Assembly: GCA_035654835.1 (NCBI GenBank)
Contig: DASRVZ010000046.1
Location: 1 to 13,650, forward strand
DNA from: UBA4719 sp035654835
GTDB taxonomy: Bacteria; Actinomycetota; Actinomycetes; Actinomycetales; Dermatophilaceae
Direction of reading: 5' to 3'
Length of the DNA: 13,650 nt
The translations under genes were made by a program, and so were the position numbers. This document shows, piece by piece, positions 7,991-13,176 of the stretch (positions are counted from its first letter, which is position 1; each line of letters starts with the position of its first letter). The notes beneath the pieces were generated by a model that was given only the letters and a program-made list of their open reading frames with translations, was not told the origin of the DNA and ran no database searches.

Positions 7991-8896
7991 TCAGGCCTTG
8001 ACGTCTGAGTCCTCAGCGGTCTTGGGGGCAGGAGCCTCAACAACGGGAGCCTCAGCCACCGGAGCCTCAGCCACCGGAGCCTCAACAACGGGAGCCTCAA
8101 CAACCGGAGCCTCGGTGCCAGCGAGAAGCTCGCGCTCCCACTCGGCCATCGGCTCATCGGCAGCCACGGCGCCTTCTTCGGCAACGTCGCTGCCGCCACG
8201 AGCAGCAGCGCGGGCGATCAGGCCGGCGGCAACTGCGTCGGCAACCACGCGAGTGAGCAGGGTGACGGAGCGGATCGCGTCGTCGTTGCCCGGGATCTTG
8301 TAGTCAACTTCGTCGGGGTCGCAGTTCGTGTCCAAGATCGCGATGACCGGGAGCTTGAGCTTGCGCGCCTCGGTGACGGCGAGGTGCTCCTTCTTGGTGT
8401 CGACGATCCACACGGCGGAGGGGACCTTGGCCATGTCGCGGATGCCGCCGAGGGTCTTCTCGAGCTTGATCTTCTCGCGCTTCATCACGAGGAGCTCTTT
8501 CTTGGTGCGACCCGAACCAGCGACGTCGGTGAAGTCGATCTCTTCGAGCTCCTTCAGGCGGGACAGGCGCTTGCTGACCGTCTGGAAGTTGGTGAGCATG
8601 CCACCCAGCCAGCGGTAGGTCACGTACGGCATACCGACGCGGGTCGCCTGCTCGGCGATCGGCTCCTGGGCCTGCTTCTTGGTGCCGACGAACAGGATGG
8701 TGCCGCCGTGGGCGACGGTCTCCTTGATGAACTCGTATGCATCGTTGATGTAGGTCAGCGACTGCTGCAGGTCAATGATGTAGATGCCATTGCGCTCGGT
8801 CATGATGAAGCGCTTCATCTTGGGGTTCCAGCGACGGGTCTGGTGCCCGAAGTGGACGCCGCTCTCGAGCAGTTGACGCATTGTGACGACGGGCAT
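7991..8896 (-). CDS. rpsB: 30S ribosomal protein S2
   Basis: A 301-residue S2 protein starting MPVVTMRQLLESGVHFGHQT, with RRWNPKMKRFIMTERNGIYI at 21-40, LFVGTKKQAQEPI (68-80), WLGGMLTNFQTV (96-107), VDTKKEHLAVTEA (165-177) and ILDTNCDPDEVDYKIPGNDDAIRS (187-210). The open frame continues far upstream, to 9616, but that extension is antisense to the aminotransferase and not S2-like. The ATG at 8896 is chosen from homology; the Shine-Dalgarno is weak (GAGA). After residue ~262 comes an Ala/Pro/Val/Glu tail (TEAPVVEAPVVEAPVAEAP...) of about 30 residues made of 5-residue repeats, ending in a short acidic stretch and VKA. Bacterial S2 cores usually end near residue 240-260, so the tail is an add-on of unknown role. 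It is the first gene of the operon. Confidence 0.97.
   Translation of the reverse strand: MPVVTMRQLLESGVHFGHQTRRWNPKMKRFIMTERNGIYIIDLQQSLTYINDAYEFIKETVAHGGTILFVGTKKQAQEPIAEQATRVGMPYVTYRWLGGMLTNFQTVSKRLSRLKELEEIDFTDVAGSGRTKKELLVMKREKIKLEKTLGGIRDMAKVPSAVWIVDTKKEHLAVTEARKLKLPVIAILDTNCDPDEVDYKIPGNDDAIRSVTLLTRVVADAVAAGLIARAAARGGSDVAEEGAVAADEPMAEWERELLAGTEAPVVEAPVVEAPVAEAPVAEAPVVEAPAPKTAEDSDVKA
8031..8120 (-). repeat. 15-bp in-frame tandem repeat encoding the RpsB C-terminal tail
   Basis: Units start at 8031, 8046, 8061, 8076, 8091 and 8106 on the plus strand. Each begins GGAGCCTC and continues with AACAACG, AGCCACC or AACAACC. The last unit diverges after its first 8-9 bases. Each encodes the pentapeptide V(V/A)EAP in rpsB. 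The near-identity of units suggests copy number could vary by slippage without breaking the frame. Confidence 0.85.
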
Positions 8897-9106
8897 GGCC
8901 GTTGTCTCGCTTTCGTTCGTTTCAGTTATCCACGAGTCCGACAGGATTGCCGTCCTCGTGCCTGGCGTCTGCGAGCGCACCCCGCCCGAAGGTCCGGGAC
9001 TGCGGTGGTGCACACCCGTTTGCGACGGTGAGCAGACACGCGAATTCCACCGATCTGCCCGAGGACGGACCTGTGGTGTGCTCATGCTACGGCTAGCCTG
9101 CCGGAC
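8897..9106. promoter_or_regulatory. Divergent regulatory region between rpsB and the DapC-like gene, with 5'-leader hairpin
   Basis: This 210-nt gap must hold the rpsB operon promoter. A clear inverted repeat, CACGAG at 8931-8936 with CTCGTG at 8955-8960 (18-nt loop containing a further GAC/GTC pairing), lies 35-64 nt upstream of the rpsB start and would be in its 5' leader. Possible minus-strand promoter: -10 TAGCAT (9089-9084) with a poor TTCCCA -35 at 18 bp, giving a leader of about 180 nt. No canonical TTGACA/TATAAT pair is seen. S2 autoregulates its own mRNA in some bacteria, so a regulatory leader is plausible but not shown. Confidence 0.4.
9094..9099 (+). promoter_or_regulatory. -10 element (TAGCCT) of a probably leaderless transcript
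   Basis: TAGCCT fits the actinobacterial TAnnnT -10 and ends 7 nt before the A of the aminotransferase ATG at 9107, which would put the transcription start on or next to the start codon. There is no Shine-Dalgarno before this ATG. No good -35 is visible, as is often the case in actinobacteria. It lies 5 nt from the TAGCAT proposed for rpsB on the other strand. Confidence 0.4.
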
Positions 9107-10267
9107 ATGGGAAATCCGCTCGTCGCCCGCATGCAAGGGTTTGGGACCACGATCTTCGCCGAGATGAGCGCGCTGGCGCTGAGCACGGGCGCGATCAACC
9201 TCGGGCAGGGCTTCCCGGACACCGACGGACCGCGCGAGATGCTCGACGCCGCGATCGACGCGATCAGCTCGGGCCGCAACCAGTACCCGCCCGGAGCCGG
9301 AGTGCCCGAGCTGCTGGACGCGATCGCCGAGCACCAGAGAAGGTTCTATGGGCTGACGGTCGACCCCGCCCGGGAGATCCTTGTGACTGTCGGTGCAACC
9401 GAGGCAATCGCCGCGGTGATCCTGAGTCTGTGTGAGCCGGGCGACGAGGTCGTGACCTTCGAGCCCTACTACGACTCGTATGCCGCCACGATCGCCCTGG
9501 CCGGGGCCGTCCGACGAACCTCGGCGCTGCGGTTTCCGGACTTCGCCGTTGACGAGGAGTCTCTGCGCGGCGCGTTCTCCTCGCGTACCCGCCTGATCCT
9601 GTTGAACAACCCGCACAACCCAACCGGCAAGGTGTTCAGCCGGTCAGAGCTGGACCTGATCTGCTCGCTTGCTCGCGAACATAACGCCTGGGTGGTCTCC
9701 GACGAGGTCTACGAGCACCTCGTCTTCGAAGGCGCGCCGCACATCCCGGTGGCGACCCTGCCCGGGATGGCGGACCGGACCATCACGATCTCGTCCGCGG
9801 GCAAGACCTTCTCAGCCACCGGGTGGAAGGTCGGCTGGCTGCACGGACCCCCTGCCGCAGTGACCGCGGCGCGGACGGTCAAGCAGTTCCTGACCTACGT
9901 CGCGAGCGGACCCTTTCAGCCGGCTGTGGCTCTGGCTCTTGGCTTGGGCGACGACGTCTACCGCGGGTTCGCGTCGTCGTTGCAGGGCAAACGCGACCTG
10001 CTGTGTGACGGCCTTGCCGCGGCCGGGCTTGAGCTGGCCCGGCCGGCCGGCACGTACTTCGTGATCGCCGATGCCGCGCCTCTGGGAGTCAGCGATGCTC
10101 TCGACTTCTGTCGGCGGATGCCGGACCTGTGCGGCGTGGTGGGGGTCCCGGTGTCGGTGTTCTGCGACGACAAGGACGCCGTGCGGACTCTCGTACGCTT
10201 CGCGTTCTGCAAACGAGATGACGTGCTGACCCAGGCAGTCGCACGTCTGGGCGCGCTCGCCCGCTGA
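9107..10267 (+). CDS. dapC: PLP-dependent aminotransferase, class I/II, DapC-like (N-succinyldiaminopimelate aminotransferase family)
   Basis: A 386-residue fold-type I aminotransferase. Motifs in order: INLGQGFPDTDGP (30-42), NQYPPGAGVPELLDAI (58-73), VTVGATEAIAA (93-103), LLNNPHNPTGKVFS (165-178), VVSDEVYEHLVF (196-207) with D199 contacting the PLP pyridine nitrogen, the Schiff-base lysine K233 in ISSAGKTFSATGWKVGW, and the carboxylate-binding arginine R364 in LVRFAFCK. It closely resembles the mycobacterial Rv0858c-type enzyme annotated as DapC (lysine/diaminopimelate pathway). The same family includes kynurenine and methionine aminotransferases (YbdL/CCBL), so the substrate is uncertain. 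It is divergent from rpsB and convergent with the Lrp gene 59 nt away; no obvious terminator hairpin is seen in that gap. Confidence 0.85.
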   Translation: MGNPLVARMQGFGTTIFAEMSALALSTGAINLGQGFPDTDGPREMLDAAIDAISSGRNQYPPGAGVPELLDAIAEHQRRFYGLTVDPAREILVTVGATEAIAAVILSLCEPGDEVVTFEPYYDSYAATIALAGAVRRTSALRFPDFAVDEESLRGAFSSRTRLILLNNPHNPTGKVFSRSELDLICSLAREHNAWVVSDEVYEHLVFEGAPHIPVATLPGMADRTITISSAGKTFSATGWKVGWLHGPPAAVTAARTVKQFLTYVASGPFQPAVALALGLGDDVYRGFASSLQGKRDLLCDGLAAAGLELARPAGTYFVIADAAPLGVSDALDFCRRMPDLCGVVGVPVSVFCDDKDAVRTLVRFAFCKRDDVLTQAVARLGALAR

Positions 10268-10326
10268 GGACGCACCCACCACACACGGAGTGCGGCAGCA
10301 AGCAAGATCCTCGACCGCGACGGCGC

Positions 10327-10788
10327 TCAGATCTGCGCGGAGCTGAGCAACATGCTCGTCTGGCTGTTGGCGATGCCGTCGATGGAGCGGATCTGGCTCA
10401 GCAGCCGGTCAAAGCTGCTCAACGTGTCGGTACGAAGCTCGGCGACGAGGTCCCAGCCGCCGTTCGTCGTGTGTATCGCCCGCACTTCAGGAAAGCTCCG
10501 CAACGCGCTGATGGCGTGGTTCGTCGAGCACCCTTCGACCTCGATGAGCGCGATCGCCCGGATCGAGTCGGGATCACGCTCCTCATGAACTCGCACCGAG
10601 AAGCCCAGAACCGTGCCCGAATCCAGCAGCCGTGTCATCCGGTGGTTCACCGTGGCCCTGGTGACGCCGAGACTTCGCGCGAGGGTGGTTACGGGTGTCC
10701 GTGCGTCCGCCCGCAACGCCGATATGAGGTGACGATCTAAGGTCGTCCAGAATCTGCACAACTCAAATTGTACATCGACCTGACACAT
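10327..10788 (-). CDS. Lrp/AsnC family transcriptional regulator
   Basis: From the ATG at 10788 the product is 153 residues. The N-terminal winged HTH spans about 17-66 (LDRHLISALRADARTPVTTL, then ARSLGVTRATVNHRMTRLLD and GTVLGFSV). The C-terminal RAM ligand-binding domain (~70-150) contains EVRAIHTTNGGWDLVAELRT and ends SIDGIANSQTSMLLSSA. Such proteins form dimers to octamers and respond to amino acids. The start is uncertain. The frame is open up to a TTG at 10827, the ATG at 10788 has no Shine-Dalgarno, and a TTG at 10761 directly follows a good -10 (TACAAT) within a palindrome, which would give 144 residues. It is divergent from the small-ORF/permease unit, which it probably controls, by usual Lrp logic. 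Confidence 0.85.
   Translation of the reverse strand: MCQVDVQFELCRFWTTLDRHLISALRADARTPVTTLARSLGVTRATVNHRMTRLLDSGTVLGFSVRVHEERDPDSIRAIALIEVEGCSTNHAISALRSFPEVRAIHTTNGGWDLVAELRTDTLSSFDRLLSQIRSIDGIANSQTSMLLSSAQI
10755..10774. promoter_or_regulatory. Palindromic operator-like site overlapping a -10 (TACAAT) at the Lrp gene start
   Basis: TGCACAACTCAAATTGTACA has arms TGYACAA/TTGTRCA with 6 of 7 pairs matching, and 14 of 20 positions symmetric overall. On the minus strand it contains TACAAT (10772-10767), close to TATAAT. A TTG codon at 10761 lies where transcription from that -10 would begin. A TTGCTC -35-like hexamer sits 19 bp upstream. This looks like an autorepressed promoter inside the currently called N-terminal codons of the regulator gene, and it argues for the shorter start. 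Confidence 0.4.
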
Positions 10789-10803
10789 AGTGAGCAATCC
10801 AGT

Positions 10804-10816
10804 AGTCAGAGTGACT
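10804..10816. promoter_or_regulatory. 13-bp perfect inverted repeat AGTCA-GAG-TGACT in the divergent region
   Basis: A perfect 5-bp inverted repeat with a 3-bp centre, lying between the Lrp-family gene and the small ORF of the permease unit. Position and symmetry fit a regulator-binding site; its arms differ from the 10755-10774 palindrome, so one protein binding both is not implied. Confidence 0.3.
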
Positions 10817-10886
10817 CGTTCTGGCAAGGGCGCTAGGACAACACTTTTCTATAGGGTATTAGCCGGCAACGAAAGGAGGGTGTTTG

Positions 10887-10976
10887 ATGGTGCGCTCTTG
10901 CGACCTCCACCGATCCCGCCGATGCCACATACTTGTGCGGTCTGCTGAGCAACTTCGCCTTCCGGATCAGACCTGA
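10887..10976 (+). CDS. Small Arg-rich ORF, candidate regulatory leader peptide (29 aa)
   Basis: ATG at 10887 is preceded by AAAGGAGG (10872-10879) with 7 nt to the start, the best ribosome-binding site in the accessory half of the window. The 29-codon frame ends at TGA 10974-10976. The peptide has six arginines (positions 3, 9, 11, 12, 18, 24), two cysteines (5, 13) and two histidines; its middle reads RSRRCHILVR. Arg codons include CGA twice (9 and 12). It is followed by a ~310-nt untranslated stretch and then an APC-type permease in the same direction. The strong ribosome-binding site on a short ORF before a long leader suggests translation-dependent control (attenuation or stalling), possibly sensing arginine or a related cation. 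I do not recognise the peptide with certainty, and an independent small protein is the alternative. Confidence 0.55.
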   Translation: MVRSCDLHRSRRCHILVRSAEQLRLPDQT

Positions 10977-11287
10977 CAGTGGACCAGATATGAGACCTCG
11001 ACCACACCATTAGACGACGATTTACCGCTCATTCCCCAGTTCGAAGCTTATTTATATTCGGATGTACGGTGAAGATTCTCGCCTACCCTGATTTAGCAGA
11101 ATGCATTTTGCGGAACACCACAAAGAACAGATGCGACACGACGCCGCGATTTTGACTCCAGCCACATGCAAATTGGGCTCGACGAAACATCCATGAACTC
11201 GCCACTTAGATTCTTGGTCACTAAACTTGGGACCTTCTCGACCTGACGATTGAATGGCAACATTTCCTGCCAACAGCGGAGGTCCCC
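10977..11287 (+). other. AT-richer untranslated leader before the permease
   Basis: There is no supported gene in these 311 nt. Base composition is clearly more A/T-rich than the rest of the window, for example 11041-11060. Short ATG frames (10990-11013 encoding MRPRPHH; 11100-11195, 31 codons) lack ribosome-binding sites. A TAGATT at 11207-11212 could be a local -10 without a good -35. I recognised no known riboswitch class and no convincing terminator hairpin with T-run. The length between the small ORF and the permease leaves room for RNA-level control. Confidence 0.5.
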
Positions 11288-11740
11288 ATGGTCCACATGG
11301 TCCACGAAAAATCGGAGTCCGGGCCCGTCCCGGCCGGGAGCGACGGTCGCGCAACCGAGCGCGCGCTCGGACTGCCACAGTCGACCGCACTGATCATGGG
11401 CAGCATCATCGGCGTCGGCATCTTCTCGCTGCCGTACTCCCTCGCGTCCTACGGCCCGATCAGCCTGGTCGCCATGGGCCTGGCCACTATCGGTGCCGTC
11501 GCGCTCGCCTTCATGTTCTCCGTCATGTCGAGACGGCTGCCGGCCGACGGCGGTCCGTACGCCTACGCTCGCTCGGCCTTCGGCAACGGGCTCGGGTTCA
11601 GCAACGCCTGGTCGTACTGGATCACGGCCTGGGCAGGGAACGCGGCAATCGTCGTGGGCTGGGTCTACTACGTCGAGCACTTCCTGAACAAGAGCGGCGC
11701 AGTGGGCTGGTCCATCGCCATCGCCCTAGACGGTATGTAG
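11288..11740 (+). pseudogene. APC-superfamily amino acid permease (AdiC-like), truncated by IS110 insertion
   Basis: A 150-codon frame beginning at ATG 11288, with GCGGAGG (11276-11282) 5 nt upstream. After a polar ~27-residue N-terminus comes TM1 with the unwound substrate-binding motif MGSIIGVGIFSLP (37-49), TM2 (58-79), GGPYAYARSAFGNGLGF (88-104) and TM3 with WSYWITAWAGNAAIVVGWVYYV (108-129). This order and the W-x-x-x-W-x-GN-x-A segment resemble basic amino acid/polyamine antiporters (AdiC, ArcD, PotE type). Full-length relatives have about 440-480 residues and 12 TMs. Here homology ends at about residue 147 (AIAL), and the last codons Asp-Gly-Met-stop come from the inserted element, so no functional transporter is expected. 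The remaining two thirds are not found downstream. A 9-bp tandem repeat (ATGGTCCAC twice) duplicates the first three codons. Confidence 0.8.
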
Positions 11741-11850
11741 GTGCCCGTTCGTTGCGGGCCGGGACCTCACTCACACAGAGGATCGTGGGTTACCGAGCAG
11801 AGGTCCTGTTCGGCAGTGCCTACATGTGTGGGAGGCCCCGGTGTTTACCG
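11741..11850 (+). ncRNA. Candidate bridge-RNA region in the IS110 left end
   Basis: IS110 elements can encode a bridge RNA in a non-coding end. Here GCCCG/CGGGC (11743-11747 with 11755-11759, 7-nt loop) is followed by GGACCTC (11762-11768) pairing perfectly with GAGGTCC (11800-11806) around a 31-nt internal loop, then a CGGT/ACCG hairpin at 11839-11850. TTACCGAGC occurs both within the large loop (11790-11798) and 55 nt later (11845-11853). A stem-loop followed by a large loop on a stem is the type of layout seen in bridge RNAs. The guide match to the target was not demonstrable by eye, and the region is shorter than the described IS621 RNA. Confidence 0.35.
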
Positions 11851-12926
11851 AGCGGACGAGTGTTGGTCTGGATGTGCACGCACGATCTGTGGTCGCGGCG
11901 GCGATCGACGGCGTCACGGGTGAGGTGTTCCGGGCGCGGTTAACTCCCGGAAACGACGACGTGATCGGGTGGGTGAGATCCCTGCCTGGGCCGTCGGCGG
12001 CGGTCTATGAGGCGGGTCCGACGGGGTTCGGCCTGGCCCGGGCATTCATGACCGCAGGGATCAGGTGTGAGGTGGCGGCCCCGTCGAAGATCCAACGCCC
12101 GGCTGGCGACCGGGTTAAGACCGACGCTCGAGATGCCATGTTGTTGGCCAGGCTCCTGCGCCTGGACGACATCGTGTCGGTGACTGTGCCATCAGTGGCT
12201 CGGGAGGCTGCCCGTGACCTGGTCAGGGCCCGGGAAGATGTCCGCGGTGATCTGATGCGGGCGCGGCATCGGGTGTCAAAGCTGCTGTTGCGTCAGGGAA
12301 TCGTGTACTACGACGGCCATGCTTGGACCCGGAAGCACCTGCTGTGGCTGCGCAAGCAGCGCTTCGACGCGCCGGGGCTGCAGCTGGCGTTCGACGCCGA
12401 ACACGAGGCGGTGCTCCAGGCGGAAGCCCGCCGGGACCGCCTGGACAAGGCGATCGAGGCGATGGCCGCCGACAGCGAGTACACCCCGGTGGTGAACCGC
12501 CTGGGGTGCCTGCGCGGGGTCGCGACGTTGACTGCGTTCGGGCTGGCTGTTGAGATCGGAGACTGGGAAAGGCTGACCGGTTCCAGCATTGGGGCGTACC
12601 TGGGCTTGGTGCCCACCGAGTCCTCCTCGGGGCAGTCCCGATCCCAGGGGTCGATCACCAAGACCGGCAACACCCATGCCCGCCGGTTGCTCGTTGAGGC
12701 CGCCTGGCAGCACCTGAAGCCTTACCGCACGCCCGGGGCCACGATGAGGGCCAGGTGGGAGCTGGCACCGGCGGCCGCCCGGGCCCGCGGACATGCCGGC
12801 AACCAGAGGCTGCACCAACGGTGGGTGCACTTCAATGACCGCAAGAAGGACCCCGTGATCGCGAACGTCGCGATCGCCCGTGAGCTGGCTGGCTGGTGCT
12901 GGTCCCTGGCCGTCATGGACGACTGA
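11841..12926 (+). CDS. IS110-family transposase (DEDD RuvC-like N-domain plus Transposase_20 C-domain)
   Basis: From the GTG at 11841 the product is 361 residues. GGGAGG (11830-11835) stands 5 nt before it, so this start is preferred over the GTG at 11826. The N-terminal DEDD RuvC-like site is visible as D11 (VGLDVHARS), E57 (VYEAGPTGFG), D95 and D98 (KTDARDAMLLARLL). A central helical linker (about 110-215) follows. The C-terminal domain has LGCLRGVATLTAFGLAVEIG (221-240), then YLGLVPTESSSGQSRSQGSI and KTGNTHARRLLVEAAW, with the serine-bearing stretch at 261-271 where the family's catalytic serine lies. It appears complete and potentially active. Confidence 0.93.
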   Translation: MFTERTSVGLDVHARSVVAAAIDGVTGEVFRARLTPGNDDVIGWVRSLPGPSAAVYEAGPTGFGLARAFMTAGIRCEVAAPSKIQRPAGDRVKTDARDAMLLARLLRLDDIVSVTVPSVAREAARDLVRAREDVRGDLMRARHRVSKLLLRQGIVYYDGHAWTRKHLLWLRKQRFDAPGLQLAFDAEHEAVLQAEARRDRLDKAIEAMAADSEYTPVVNRLGCLRGVATLTAFGLAVEIGDWERLTGSSIGAYLGLVPTESSSGQSRSQGSITKTGNTHARRLLVEAAWQHLKPYRTPGATMRARWELAPAAARARGHAGNQRLHQRWVHFNDRKKDPVIANVAIARELAGWCWSLAVMDD

Positions 12927-13176
12927 GCGGGCAAGGGGTGGACAGAAGCTATGACCAGCAACAGGCCCGGCCAGGCACCGCCACGACCCGCCGGGGCCGT
13001 TCCTGCTCGGCCATGGTCTGCCAGTGCTCGTCGGCGTCAACGTCGTTCATGCTCGCTGCGCTGCGCGTGCTCCACGTTGACTCCTCCCACGTCCCGACAT
13101 GGGCTGCCTGGATCGAGGAAGGGCCATCTCTGCCTGCGTCACCGCTGCTGGCTACTTGCCGTCAGGCTGCGGTTTG
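12927..13176. other. Intergenic scar between IS110 and IS30 elements
   Basis: This 250-nt stretch has no complete gene. It should contain the IS110 right end and the IS30 3' end, but I could not identify either terminus by eye because neither element's partner end is available for comparison. It does not continue the interrupted permease in any frame that I read. It contains a possible IS5-type remnant, described separately. Confidence 0.5.
13046..13163 (+). pseudogene. Possible frameshifted IS5-family transposase remnant
   Basis: Plus-strand frame at 13046 reads FMLAALRVLHVDSSHV, like the 'LL..LR....VDSSHVRA' catalytic-Asp region of IS5-family (IS427/ISL2-type) transposases. From 13110 another frame reads GSRKGHLCLRHRCWLLAV, resembling the following 'GSKHHLI.D..G.PLAV' segment. 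The intervening residues are shortened and shifted. The match is short and made from memory of the family, so this is tentative; if correct, it is a third IS type in this cluster. Confidence 0.3.

Larger units (their letters stand above)
11729..12926 (+). mobile_element. IS110-family insertion sequence inserted in the permease gene
   Basis: The left boundary is placed at about 11729, where permease homology stops just after a CT dinucleotide (11727-11728). IS110 elements typically recombine at a dinucleotide core and lack classical inverted repeats. The element comprises ~110 nt of non-coding left end, the transposase gene, and an undefined right end somewhere after 12926. Because no permease sequence resumes on the right, the right junction cannot be set. 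Either later rearrangement removed the flank or the other IS elements displaced it. Confidence 0.7.

Noticed and set aside
8897..9616. N-terminal extension of rpsB to 541 codons
   Set aside because: S2 proteins begin at the MPVVTMRQ segment; the extension crosses the promoter region and runs antisense to the aminotransferase.
11100..11195. 31-codon ORF in the permease leader
   Set aside because: It has no Shine-Dalgarno, no recognisable composition and AT-rich surroundings; it cannot be separated from chance.
11826..11840. Upstream GTG start for the IS110 transposase
   Set aside because: The GGGAGG at 11830-11835 is ideally placed for the GTG at 11841 and would lie inside the gene if 11826 were used.
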